A stretch of DNA of 64,000 nucleotides. Origin: Shewanella sp. c952. GTDB lineage: Bacteria > Pseudomonadota > Gammaproteobacteria > Enterobacterales > Shewanellaceae. The stretch is from NCBI RefSeq assembly GCF_019654975.1, contig NZ_BPEW01000010.1, positions 62,001 through 126,000 of the forward strand, given 5' to 3'. A program made the translations under genes and the position numbers. Below, piece by piece: positions 9,506 through 18,080 of this stretch. Each line of letters begins with the position of its first letter. Position 1 is the first letter of the stretch. The notes beneath the pieces were generated by a model that saw only the letters and a list, made by a program, of their open reading frames with translations, did no database searches and had not been told where the DNA came from.

Positions 9506-10516
9506 TCAAAGATGAGGTTTAACGATATTAGCCATCATTTGAATATGGTCATCATTATCATTTAACGCTGCGATATATCTGAACTGTTTGCCGCCAGCTT
9601 CTTCAAAAATCAGTCTGTTCTCACCCGCTATCTCTTCTAGGGTTTCTAAACAATCGGCACTAAACGCCGGACATACCACAGCAATGTCAGTAATACCGTC
9701 ATTCGGCAAAGACTCCATCGTTGCATCTGTATAGGGCATCAGCCATTTTGCCTTACCAAATCGAGATTGGAAGGTTGTAATATACTGCTCTTCAGTTAGC
9801 CCAAGTTTTTCAACCAGCAGCTTAGTAGTGACTTTACAGAAGCAATAATAGGGATCGCCAAGATGAAGGTTACGCTCAGGCATACCATGATAAGACAGCA
9901 CCAACTTTTGTGGCTGTCCATTGAGCTCAAAATCTTTAGTAATAGATGCAGCTAACGCATCTATAAAGTCAGGGTTGTCGTGGTAAGTGTTGATAAAGTG
10001 CAACGCGGGCAGATAGCGCCATGTCATCAGCTCTTTCGCTATCGCATCAAATGCCGACGCTGTAGTTGGCGCAGCATATTGCGGATAGAGCGGCAGTACG
10101 ACTAACTTATCAACCCCCTCTTTATGCATCTCTTTCAACGTTGAAGCCACCGACGGCTGGCCATAACGCATACAGAACTTCACAGAAATGTCTTCCGAGC
10201 CTTCAAAGTGCTCTGCTAACTTCTTTGTTTGGCGTTTAGTGATGTCCATTAATGGCGAACCATCTTCAGTCCAAACTTGCTGATAAAGTGCTGCAGATTT
10301 AGCCGGTCTTACTCGCAGAATAATCCCATGAAGGATCAACATCCAAACTAACTTTGGAATTTCAACGACACGGGGGTCAGCCAAAAATTCTGCTAAATAG
10401 CGCCTTACTGCCGAAGGTGTGGCTTCGTCAGGCGTGCCCAAATTGACTAGCAATACACCGGTTTTACTGCGTTTTTTGTGCCCTTCTTCCTTGGATAACC
10501 CAGAAAACTTAGCCAA
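9506..10516 (-). CDS. hemH: Ferrochelatase HemH
   Basis: The protein has 336 residues. It opens with the family segment GVLLVNLGTPDEA, followed by the ferrochelatase pattern LVVLPLYPQYAAPTTASAF and the active-site histidine in SYHGMPERNLHLGDPY. The acidic metal-site segment near PAFSADCLETLEEI is also present. It inserts Fe(II) into protoporphyrin IX to make heme at the inner face of the membrane. It stands alone on the minus strand, with about 200 bases to the end of pilU, and is closed by the inverted repeat at 9461-9490. Confidence 0.95.
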   Translation of the reverse strand: MAKFSGLSKEEGHKKRSKTGVLLVNLGTPDEATPSAVRRYLAEFLADPRVVEIPKLVWMLILHGIILRVRPAKSAALYQQVWTEDGSPLMDITKRQTKKLAEHFEGSEDISVKFCMRYGQPSVASTLKEMHKEGVDKLVVLPLYPQYAAPTTASAFDAIAKELMTWRYLPALHFINTYHDNPDFIDALAASITKDFELNGQPQKLVLSYHGMPERNLHLGDPYYCFCKVTTKLLVEKLGLTEEQYITTFQSRFGKAKWLMPYTDATMESLPNDGITDIAVVCPAFSADCLETLEEIAGENRLIFEEAGGKQFRYIAALNDNDDHIQMMANIVKPHL

Positions 10517-10639
10517 GAGAACTCCTTAAAATTTAATGTTGAAATAGATAACCGAAACAAGAATAGCAGTAGCTTTGAATACCTAGCGTACCTTAGCTTT
10601 TATTACGCTCAGATACATAAAAAGATCAATTTCTTATAA

Positions 10640-10672
10640 TAAAAAGCTGACAATACAGTATATTGCCAGCTT
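10640..10672 (-). terminator. Intrinsic terminator of the pilT-pilU operon
   Basis: Read on the minus strand: AAGCTGGCAATA, five-base loop, TATTGTCAGCTT, then TTTATTATAAG. One G-U pair in the stem. It lies just after the pilU stop codon. Confidence 0.8.
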
Positions 10673-10725
10673 GACCTTAGCCAAAGATGAATTGCCCTGG
10701 TTATCCAGAGCCTAAAACACTGATG

Positions 10726-11838
10726 TTAATCAAGGTTAAGGGTGACACCATCCATTGATGATGTACTGGTAGCATCTGAACCTTGCAACTTGATCATTAA
10801 CCTCAAGTCATTAGGCGAATCTGCATGATGCAGCGCATCCGCATAGCTAATTTCGCCGTCACTATATAATTTTAATAGTGCCTGATCGAATGTTTGCATC
10901 CCCTGCTCGTTCGACTTAGACATGGTTTCTTTTAGCGAATGTAACTCATTTTTAGCAATCAAACTCGCCACTCGCGGCGTGTTAATCAATACTTCAATCG
11001 CCGCTCTACGCCCTGTCCCATCGCTTTTAGGCACCAGTTGCTGCGCCACAATACCACGCAAGTTAAGCGACAAATCAAACAATAACTGATGATGCTTACT
11101 TTCTGGCACAAGGTGCATAATACGGTCAAGTGCTTGGTTAGCATTGTTAGCGTGCAATGTCGCCATACAAAGATGGCCCGTTTCAGCAAAAGACAGCGCA
11201 AACTCCATGGTCTCCTGACTACGGATCTCACCAATCAAAATTACATCTGGAGCCTGACGTAGCGAGCTTTTGAGCGCCGCATCAAAAGACTCTGTATCAA
11301 TGCCCACTTCTCGCTGAGTGATGATACTTTTTCGATGATCATGAACAAATTCAACAGGATCTTCAATGGTCAGAATATGGCCACGCGCATGAGCATTTCG
11401 GTAGCCAACGAGTGCAGCCAGCGATGTCGATTTACCCGTTCCCGTGCCACCAACCATAATGACTAAGCCACGCTTACTCATCACTAAATCTTTTAAAATA
11501 GGCGGCAGCATTAGATCGTCAACTTCGGGGATTTTGGTTTCAATACGGCGCATTACGCAGCCTGGTGCTTCCCTTTGCCAAAAGGCGCTGACACGAAATC
11601 GTCCAAGATCTTTAGCCGCAAAAGCAAAGTTACACTCACGAGACTCATGAAACTCCTCTTTTTGCACGTCAGTCATTAACGACTCAACAAACTCCAATGC
11701 TTGTGCTGGGTTAAATGCATTCTCACTAAGAGGGCGCAGCTCACCGTCTATCTTGGCACTAGGGGGAAAACCAGCCGTAATAAAAAGGTCTGACGCTTTT
11801 CGCTCAATCATCACCTTTAAAAAAGGACGAACATCCAT
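10726..11838 (-). CDS. pilU: Type IV pilus retraction-associated ATPase PilU
   Basis: The protein has 370 residues of the GspE/PilT ATPase family. It carries Walker A GGTGTGKSTSLA near residue 130, the Asp box ILTIEDPVEFVHDHRKS, Walker B ILIGEIRS and the His box ATLHANNANQALDRI. The C-terminal tail after residue 345 is longer than in PilT, as is usual for PilU. PilU helps PilT pull back pilus fibres at the inner membrane and needs PilT for its action in studied species. It starts 13 bases after the end of pilT, so the two form an operon closed by a terminator. Confidence 0.94.
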   Translation of the reverse strand: MDVRPFLKVMIERKASDLFITAGFPPSAKIDGELRPLSENAFNPAQALEFVESLMTDVQKEEFHESRECNFAFAAKDLGRFRVSAFWQREAPGCVMRRIETKIPEVDDLMLPPILKDLVMSKRGLVIMVGGTGTGKSTSLAALVGYRNAHARGHILTIEDPVEFVHDHRKSIITQREVGIDTESFDAALKSSLRQAPDVILIGEIRSQETMEFALSFAETGHLCMATLHANNANQALDRIMHLVPESKHHQLLFDLSLNLRGIVAQQLVPKSDGTGRRAAIEVLINTPRVASLIAKNELHSLKETMSKSNEQGMQTFDQALLKLYSDGEISYADALHHADSPNDLRLMIKLQGSDATSTSSMDGVTLNLD

Positions 11839-11851
11839 AAGTATTTACCTA

Positions 11852-12889
11852 TTAAAAATTGGTTTGCTTATTTGAACTCTTAAGCAAGGCATCTTCACGA
11901 CTGATTTGACCGCGATTGACTAAGTTTTGTAAACATTGATCCAACGTTTGCATACCATGCGCCATGCCCGTTTGAATTGCAGAATACATTTGCGCCACTT
12001 TATCTTCTCTTATCAAGTTACGTATTGCCGGCGTGCCCATCATGATCTCATGAGCAGCAACTCGACCACCGCCCACTTTCTTAATCAACGCTTGAGAGAT
12101 CACCGCTTGCAGTGATTCAGATAACATCGTTCTAACCATGCCCTTCTCGCCTTCAGGGAATACATCGACCACACGGTCAATGGTTTTAGCCGCAGAAGTC
12201 GTATGCAAGGTACCAAATACCAAATGACCGGTTTCAGCAGCAGTCATTGCTAATCTAATGGTCTCTAGATCTCGCATTTCGCCGACAAGAATAACATCTG
12301 GATCTTCACGTAATGCACTGCGCAAAGCCGCATTAAAACTATGAGTATGGCGATGTACTTCTCGTTGGTTAATCAAACATTGTTTGTTTTGGTGTACAAA
12401 TTCTATCGGGTCTTCAATGGTTAATATGTGGTCGTGTCTGTTTTCGTTAATGTAATCAACCATTGCAGCCAAGGTGGTACTTTTACCTGAGCCCGTAGGC
12501 CCGGTAACTAATACAAGTCCACGCGGGAAGCTCGATATCTTCTTGAAGATCTCCGGCGCTCCTAACTGCTCTAAACTTAATATATCGCTTGGAATGGTAC
12601 GAAACACAGCTGCAGAACCACGAGATTGGTTAAAGGCGTTAACACGAAAACGTGCAAGGCCGGGTACTTCAAATGAGAAATCTATCTCTAGATGCTCTTC
12701 ATAATCTTTGCGCTGCTTATCATTCATAATATCGTACACAAGACTGTGAACACCTTGATGGTCTAGAGCGGGAAGATTTATCTTCCTCACTTCACCATCA
12801 ACACGGATCATAGGAGAAACCCCCGCAGAAAGGTGTAGATCTGATGCATTGTGCTTTACACTAAAGGCAAGTAACTCTGTGATTTCCAT
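11852..12889 (-). CDS. pilT: Type IV pilus retraction ATPase PilT
   Basis: The start is set at ATG 12889 (MEITELLAFSVKHNASDLHL), giving 345 residues, the usual PilT length; an in-frame upstream start at 12994 would run into the divergent yggS gene and adds a non-homologous hydrophobic leader. Motifs are Walker A GPTGSGKSTTLAAM near residue 130, Asp box ILTIEDPIEFVHQN, Walker B ILVGEMRD, His box GTLHTTSAAKTIDR, and the C-terminal PilT signature GTPAIRNLIRE. It powers pilus retraction for twitching motility and DNA uptake. The start lies only 35 bases from that of yggS on the other strand, so promoters must be packed or overlap. Confidence 0.96.
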   Translation of the reverse strand: MEITELLAFSVKHNASDLHLSAGVSPMIRVDGEVRKINLPALDHQGVHSLVYDIMNDKQRKDYEEHLEIDFSFEVPGLARFRVNAFNQSRGSAAVFRTIPSDILSLEQLGAPEIFKKISSFPRGLVLVTGPTGSGKSTTLAAMVDYINENRHDHILTIEDPIEFVHQNKQCLINQREVHRHTHSFNAALRSALREDPDVILVGEMRDLETIRLAMTAAETGHLVFGTLHTTSAAKTIDRVVDVFPEGEKGMVRTMLSESLQAVISQALIKKVGGGRVAAHEIMMGTPAIRNLIREDKVAQMYSAIQTGMAHGMQTLDQCLQNLVNRGQISREDALLKSSNKQTNF

Positions 12890-12924
12890 AGTTTGGGATA
12901 TCCATTCAACCAAAAATATACAAC

Positions 12925-13620
12925 ATGACAACAATAACAGACAGACTAGCGCTCGCCCAGCACAGGATTGAACAAGCGGCACAAAATTCTTCACGAAACT
13001 CTGCAGATGTGCAACTTTTGGCGGTGAGTAAAACTAAGCCAAACGAGCAGATCATAGAAGCCTATACTGCTGGCCAAAGGCGTTTTGGTGAAAACTACGT
13101 ACAAGAAGGCGAGGAAAAGATAAAAAGCCTAGGTCAAGATTACCCCGATATAGAGTGGCACTTCATTGGCCCTTTGCAATCGAACAAGACCAAAATAATT
13201 GCAGGTCTGTTTGATTGGATGCACACCGTTGAACGAGAGAAAATTGCTAGCAGACTAAATGACCAACGACCACAGCACATGAGCCCATTAAATGTCTGCA
13301 TTCAAGTCAATATCAGTCAAGAAACCAGTAAATCTGGAGTGACAACGGCTGAAATTGCGGCCTTAGCAGAGAAAATCCACTCGCTGCCTAACTTAAACTT
13401 GCGTGGATTAATGGCAATCCCCTCAGCCAGCGTTGATAATGTCACTGCAACCGCCGAACTTGCTGAGTTACAAAAGCAATATCAGCATTTGTCAGCTAAA
13501 TACCCGAGTGTAGACACGTTGTCCGTAGGCATGAGTAATGACCTTGAATTGGCAGTCGCCCATGGCTCAACCATGGTACGGATCGGTAGCGCTATATTTG
13601 GCGCACGTGATTCCCCCTAA
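12925..13620 (+). CDS. yggS: Pyridoxal phosphate homeostasis protein YggS (PLPBP)
   Basis: The protein has 231 residues with an alanine-racemase-like TIM barrel. The PLP lysine lies in LLAVSKTKP near residue 36, followed by FGENYVQEG and WHFIGPLQSNK, then the C-terminal LSVGMSNDLELAVAHGSTMVRIGSAIFG segment that binds the phosphate. It keeps free PLP at a safe level and affects amino acid pools. It heads the yggS-proC-yggT-yggU series, an order common in gammaproteobacteria. The intergenic space to divergent pilT is only 35 bases. Confidence 0.95.
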   Translation: MTTITDRLALAQHRIEQAAQNSSRNSADVQLLAVSKTKPNEQIIEAYTAGQRRFGENYVQEGEEKIKSLGQDYPDIEWHFIGPLQSNKTKIIAGLFDWMHTVEREKIASRLNDQRPQHMSPLNVCIQVNISQETSKSGVTTAEIAALAEKIHSLPNLNLRGLMAIPSASVDNVTATAELAELQKQYQHLSAKYPSVDTLSVGMSNDLELAVAHGSTMVRIGSAIFGARDSP

Positions 13621-13797
13621 AATGGAGTCATCAGCAATTAGGCTCAACTATTTAGATAAATAATGTTTAATACTTAAAGGGCTTGGTATTGGGCTACCTC
13701 ACCCAAATATTAAGCCTTAATAACGTGTAATACTAATCAGTTTAAAGATTTAAAAATAGTAAAAGTGTCGTCCTAACTAAAATAAAAAGAGAAATCA

Positions 13798-14616
13798 ATG
13801 TCACAAAAAAATGTCAGTTTTATTGGCGCTGGTAACATGACCCGCAGCATCGTAAGTGGATTAGTGAAAAGTGGCTATTCCCCCGAGTGCATTACAGCTG
13901 CAAACCCAAGTCAACCCAAGCTTGATGCGCTAAAGCAAGACTTTGGCATCAACACGACTAACAATAATATTGAAGCAGTAAAATCTGCTGATGTCATCGT
14001 GTTAGGTGTAAAACCTCACCTAATGGCATTAGTTGGTGAGCAGTTAAGTGATTTGGATCTCTCAAATAAGTTAATCATCACCATCGCTGCAGGTGTAACA
14101 GCTAAACGCTATAGTGATTATTTTAAGCAAGAGATCAAATTAATACGCACTATGCCTAATACCCCAACTCAGATCGGTGTAGGCTTAACGGGATTATTTG
14201 CAGGTGATGATATTTCAGCTGAAGATAAAACATTATGCGAGACACTAATGGCAACCGGTGGTGAGGTTGTATGGGTCGACAAAGAAGAAGAGTTAAACCA
14301 GGTCATCGCTCTGGCAGGAAGTTCGCCTGCATACTTCTTCCTGTTTTTAGAAGCCATGGTTGAAAGTGCCGTTAAGAGTGGCATGTCTGAAGTTAGTGCA
14401 AGAGAAATGGCACAACAAGCGGCATTGGGCGCAGCATTAATGGTTAAACAGAATCCAGATTTGAGCTTAGCGCAACTACGAAATAACGTAACTTCAAAAG
14501 GCGGCACCACGGCGCAAGCTGTCGCCACTTTTGAAGAGGGTAATATACGAGGCCTAGTTGATGATGCAATGACAAATTGTATTGCTCGGGCGCAAGAGAT
14601 GGCAAAGCAATATTAA
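13798..14616 (+). CDS. proC: Pyrroline-5-carboxylate reductase ProC
   Basis: The protein has 272 residues. It opens with the Rossmann NAD(P) site FIGAGNMTRSIVSGL, has VLGVKPHLM and the LIRTMPNTPTQIGVG segment, and ends with the P5CR helix signature LRNNVTSKGGTTAQAVATFE. It carries out the last step of proline synthesis in the cytoplasm. AAGAGA lies six bases before ATG. A 177-base spacer from yggS may hold its own promoter; yggT follows 32 bases later. Confidence 0.95.
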   Translation: MSQKNVSFIGAGNMTRSIVSGLVKSGYSPECITAANPSQPKLDALKQDFGINTTNNNIEAVKSADVIVLGVKPHLMALVGEQLSDLDLSNKLIITIAAGVTAKRYSDYFKQEIKLIRTMPNTPTQIGVGLTGLFAGDDISAEDKTLCETLMATGGEVVWVDKEEELNQVIALAGSSPAYFFLFLEAMVESAVKSGMSEVSAREMAQQAALGAALMVKQNPDLSLAQLRNNVTSKGGTTAQAVATFEEGNIRGLVDDAMTNCIARAQEMAKQY

Positions 14617-14648
14617 TTTTTATTAAACGTGATAAGTAGAGTAAACAG

Positions 14649-15197
14649 ATGAATGCATTTAGTTTTCTAGTAAGTACAGTATTCGATTTATACTTAATGG
14701 TGGTCATTTTACGGATCTGGCTACAGCTCGCTCGAGCCGATTTTTATAATCCATTTAGTCAATTTATCGTTAAAGCGACACACCCGATCGTTGGTCCATT
14801 AAGACGAGTCATTCCATCATTTGGCAATTTTGATACCGCCTCGTTTGTACTGGCTCTTACCGTGGTGGTTGCCAAGTTTGTGCTGCTTAGTTTGATGGCT
14901 GGCGCCGCGCTAAACGTACCAAGTATTTTGCTTATATCTTTAGTGTCTGTATTCAAAGAAGCGGGTGTATTACTGTTTTGGATGCTTATCCTAAGGGCGA
15001 TATTGAGCTGGGTGAGCCAAGGCCAAAACCCAATAGAGATGGTTATGGGACAATTGACTGAACCTCTTTTAGCGCCAATACGCCGCATGCTGCCACAAAT
15101 GGGTGGCTTAGATTTATCACTATTAGTGATGATGATTATTCTAAACTTCCTCAACATCCTACTTGCCCAATACGTACCTTTCTGGGCAAACGTATAG
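14649..15197 (+). CDS. yggT: YggT family integral membrane protein
   Basis: The protein has 182 residues with two copies of the YggT domain. Each has two membrane helices and the conserved [12 protein letters not shown] / [23 protein letters not shown] pattern (first copy: [21 protein letters not shown] ... [15 protein letters not shown], broken here for brevity). The function is not settled; family members in plants act in thylakoid complex assembly, and bacterial ones have been linked to osmotic and potassium handling. Its stop overlaps the GTG start of yggU. Confidence 0.92.
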   Translation: MNAFSFLVSTVFDLYLMVVILRIWLQLARADFYNPFSQFIVKATHPIVGPLRRVIPSFGNFDTASFVLALTVVVAKFVLLSLMAGAALNVPSILLISLVSVFKEAGVLLFWMLILRAILSWVSQGQNPIEMVMGQLTEPLLAPIRRMLPQMGGLDLSLLVMMIILNFLNILLAQYVPFWANV

Positions 15198-15484
15198 TGG
15201 TAGCAGTCTGTATGCAGCAGGGAAACCTGCTGCTTCAGCTTTATGTTCAGCCTAAAGCGAGTCGAGATCAGATAGTAGGGCTGCATGGCGATGAGCTAAA
15301 AATAGCCATCACAGCTCCACCTATTGATGGTAAAGCGAACATTCATCTGACCAAATATCTTGCTAAAGCATTCAAGGTCCCAAAGGGCGACATTGACATA
15401 CTTAAAGGTCTCACGGGACGTCATAAGCAAGTGCTTATCTCCTCGCCCAAGATCATTCCCGCTGAAATACAAAACCTTTTGTAA
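15197..15484 (+). CDS. yggU: DUF167 family protein YggU
   Basis: The protein has 95 residues and contains [33 protein letters not shown] and GRHKQVLI, the DUF167 hallmarks. Function unknown. The start could be GTG 15197, which shares a base with the yggT stop (TAGTG) and gives an N terminus as long as that of E. coli YggU, or ATG 15212, which gives 90 residues. Neither has a clear ribosome site, so translational coupling from yggT is likely. A perfect hairpin follows the stop codon. Confidence 0.9.
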   Translation: MVAVCMQQGNLLLQLYVQPKASRDQIVGLHGDELKIAITAPPIDGKANIHLTKYLAKAFKVPKGDIDILKGLTGRHKQVLISSPKIIPAEIQNLL

Positions 15485-15509
15485 CCTTATACTTATAAGA
15501 AGTATAAGG
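15485..15509 (+). other. Perfect 10-bp hairpin directly after yggU
   Basis: CCTTATACTT, five-base loop, AAGTATAAGG starts at the base after the yggU stop. No T run follows, so it may be an mRNA 3' end stabiliser or a weak, Rho-aided stop and not an intrinsic terminator. Confidence 0.5.
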
Positions 15510-15567
15510 CGCTTACCACACTTAAGTTCTATACTAATATCAAAGCTAATACCTAAGGAAAGCCAAT

Positions 15568-16002
15568 ATGCTCCGCTCACTAATAGCTGTTTTGCTGCTC
15601 AGCCTCTGCCTAACCGGTAGCGCATTTGCTGAACAGAAACAAAACGTCGGCAACTACGATATTCATTATGTCGCCCTCAGTAGCACCTTTTTAACTCCCA
15701 GCATTGCCAAGTCGTACGGCATCAAACGTAGCAGTTATTCAGGGATCTTAAATATTTCGGTGCTAGATACCAGCGTCGACGGTAATCCCGCTGTCCCTGT
15801 TGAAATTACTGGGGTGGCGAACAACCTTCTCGATGCACGGGTAGAGTTAAAATTTAGAGAGATCCGTGAAGGTGATTCAATTTACTACATTGCAGAAGTC
15901 CCCTACCGTGATGATCAGGAGATAAACTTTAATATTGCAGTTAAACATGGCTCTAAACTCAATACGCAGCTCAAGTTCAAACAGAAGTTCTACGTAGAGT
16001 AA
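15568..16002 (+). CDS. DUF4426 family exported protein
   Basis: The protein has 144 residues with a clear signal peptide (LLLSLCLTGSAFA, cleavage before EQKQN). The mature part is a small beta-rich domain with YDIHYVALSSTFLTPSIAKSYG, the region that marks DUF4426. No function is known; it should be periplasmic. AAGGAAAG lies eight bases before ATG. It sits between yggU and rdgB, the same place as in related genera, which suggests a conserved transcription unit. Confidence 0.8.
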   Translation: MLRSLIAVLLLSLCLTGSAFAEQKQNVGNYDIHYVALSSTFLTPSIAKSYGIKRSSYSGILNISVLDTSVDGNPAVPVEITGVANNLLDARVELKFREIREGDSIYYIAEVPYRDDQEINFNIAVKHGSKLNTQLKFKQKFYVE

Positions 16003-16219
16003 TCTTTAGTAGGGGGAGCAATCCCCCACTCCATCTGCCAAACTTGTAGCTCAGCAGATGAAGGTGCAATGTTCTCTCAGTAGAAATGCACCTATTTATC
16101 AACACATCAGAAGTTCCCCTCCCTCTGCTTATAGCTTTTCTGCTTGATATAAGTGATGCATTTAACGGTACGGTTCGTTATTATTGCCGCCATATTTTCA
16201 GACAGCTCAAAGGTCCCCG

Positions 16220-16819
16220 ATGAACCAAATCGTCCTTGCAAGTGGCAACAAAGGCAAACTCAAAGAATTTTCCGAACTGATGGCCGATTATGGTGTGGAG
16301 ATCCTCGCCCAAAGTGAGTTTAACGTTTCTGAAGTCGCAGAAACGGGAACCACTTTTGTCGAGAACGCCATAATAAAAGCGCGACATGCGGCAGAGATAA
16401 CCGGTCATGCAGCGATTGCTGATGATTCTGGTCTAGAGGTCGATTTTCTGCAAGGCGCACCAGGAATATATTCGGCTCGCTATGCTGGTGAAGGAGCTAA
16501 AGATCAGCAAAATTACACTAAGCTGCTAAAAGCTTTAGATAACCAAACACAACGCAGTGCTCGTTTTCAGTGTGTATTAGTATATATGCGCCATGCAAAA
16601 GACCCGACTCCCATTATTTGCCAAGCATCATGGGAGGGCAGCATAGGTTTTAGCCCACTTGGTGACAATGGTCATGGCTACGATCCTATTTTTATTCCTG
16701 CTGAACATAAGTGCAGTGCCGCGGAACTGAGTAGCGATGAGAAGAACTTATTGAGCCACCGTGGTAAAGCGTTGGTTTTACTGATTGAAGCAATGAAGCA
16801 ACAAGGTATTTTTAGCTAA
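16220..16819 (+). CDS. rdgB: XTP/dITP diphosphatase RdgB
   Basis: The start is ATG 16220 with AAAGG seven bases upstream, giving 199 residues (MNQIVLASGNKGKLKEFSEL); a further start at 16184 adds residues not found in the family. The nucleotide-binding segment ASGNKGKLKE is followed by AIADDSGLEVDFLQGAPGIY and GYDPIFIP ... LSHRGKAL, all typical of Ham1/RdgB. It removes non-standard purine nucleotides from the pool. Its stop codon overlaps the hemW start (TAATG). Confidence 0.95.
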   Translation: MNQIVLASGNKGKLKEFSELMADYGVEILAQSEFNVSEVAETGTTFVENAIIKARHAAEITGHAAIADDSGLEVDFLQGAPGIYSARYAGEGAKDQQNYTKLLKALDNQTQRSARFQCVLVYMRHAKDPTPIICQASWEGSIGFSPLGDNGHGYDPIFIPAEHKCSAAELSSDEKNLLSHRGKALVLLIEAMKQQGIFS

Positions 16820-17955
16820 TGTTAACCCTGCCACCATTAAGCTTGTACATTCATATCCCCTGGTGCGTACAGAAGTGTCCATACTGCGACTTTAACTCCC
16901 ATGGCCAACATGGAGAGCTACCACAGACGGAATATGTCGACGCGCTTATTGCTGACTTAAAACAGGATTTGCATTATGTCCAAGGTCGGCAGCTACACAC
17001 AATTTTTATTGGTGGCGGCACCCCCTCTCTGTTTGATGCAGCGCAGATAAAACGCTTACTCATAGAGGTTGATAAACTGATTAAGTTTAAAGCCAACATA
17101 GAGATCACCATGGAGGCCAATCCAGGTACCTTAGAACATGATGATTTTGAGGCCTATCAGCAAGCAGGCGTTACACGCTTGTCTATTGGAGTTCAGAGTT
17201 TTTCCAGTGATAAACTCAATCTGCTTGGTCGTATTCATGATAAAACAGAAGCGCAAGTAGCAGCTAAAAAGGCAAAAACATCAGGCTATAAAAGCTTTAA
17301 TTTGGACTTAATGCATGGCTTACCAAATCAAAGCTTTGATGAAGCGCTCGCCGACATTGAAACTGCTGCAGCGCTTGCCCCGCCGCACTTGTCTTGGTAT
17401 CAACTCACTATCGAACCCAATACGCTGTTTCACTCCAAACCTCCACAGCTACCCGATGATGAAAAACTCTGGCGAATTTACGAGCAAGGGCAGAAAAGAC
17501 TTGCTGAACTCGGTTACGTTCAATATGAAATATCGGCTTATGCGAAAGAAGGGTTTCAGTGTCAACACAACCTTAATTACTGGCAATTCGGTGATTACTT
17601 AGGAATAGGCTGCGGCGCACACGGAAAAATAACTCAAGTAGCGCACAATAAAATAGTACGAACGGTAAAAATCAAGCATCCCAAAGGCTACCTAACGGCA
17701 ACTGACTACACCTCTGAGACCACAATTGTAGAAGAGGAAGAAAGGCCGTTGGAGTACCTAATGAACCGTTTAAGACTAATGACTCCAATCCCTAAAGAAG
17801 AGTTTGAACAAAGAACGGGCTTAGAGCGAAGTGTTATTTCTCAAGGTATCGAGCAAGCTTGTGCTAAAGGGCTTATGACAGAAAGCCAAGAGTACTGGCA
17901 ACTAACACCTAGAGGACATATGTTTGTAAATGACTTATTGTCACAATTCTTATAA
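16819..17955 (+). CDS. hemW: Heme chaperone HemW (YggW), radical SAM family
   Basis: The protein has 378 residues. The radical-SAM cluster motif is CVQKCPYCDF near residues 16-25, preceded by SLYIHIPW, the HemW hallmark that parts it from coproporphyrinogen dehydrogenase HemN. Further family segments are FIGGGTPSLF, TMEANPG and LSIGVQSFSSDKLNLLGRIH. It binds heme and is thought to hand it to respiratory enzymes; it lacks the extra cysteine of HemN. It overlaps rdgB by one base and ends that operon. Confidence 0.95.
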   Translation: MLTLPPLSLYIHIPWCVQKCPYCDFNSHGQHGELPQTEYVDALIADLKQDLHYVQGRQLHTIFIGGGTPSLFDAAQIKRLLIEVDKLIKFKANIEITMEANPGTLEHDDFEAYQQAGVTRLSIGVQSFSSDKLNLLGRIHDKTEAQVAAKKAKTSGYKSFNLDLMHGLPNQSFDEALADIETAAALAPPHLSWYQLTIEPNTLFHSKPPQLPDDEKLWRIYEQGQKRLAELGYVQYEISAYAKEGFQCQHNLNYWQFGDYLGIGCGAHGKITQVAHNKIVRTVKIKHPKGYLTATDYTSETTIVEEEERPLEYLMNRLRLMTPIPKEEFEQRTGLERSVISQGIEQACAKGLMTESQEYWQLTPRGHMFVNDLLSQFL

Positions 17956-18080
17956 AGCATTGAATATATTCGTCATTACTAAACAAAATAGCTCAACAGA
18001 AACATTTTCTAACACTTAGATCAAAAAATTAACTCTAGGCTTCTTTAGGATAACAATCATAATTCTAAGGAAGTCTAAAA

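Noticed and set aside
12890..12994. Longer pilT start giving a hydrophobic leader
   Set aside because: It would overlap yggS on the other strand, and known PilT proteins begin at the MEITELL position.
14169..14707. Minus-strand frames of 119 and 87 codons opposite proC and yggT
   Set aside because: Antisense to strongly conserved proteins, with no independent support.
15197..15580. Extra overlapping frames around yggU on both strands
   Set aside because: YggU matches its family over the full length; the others overlap it out of frame.
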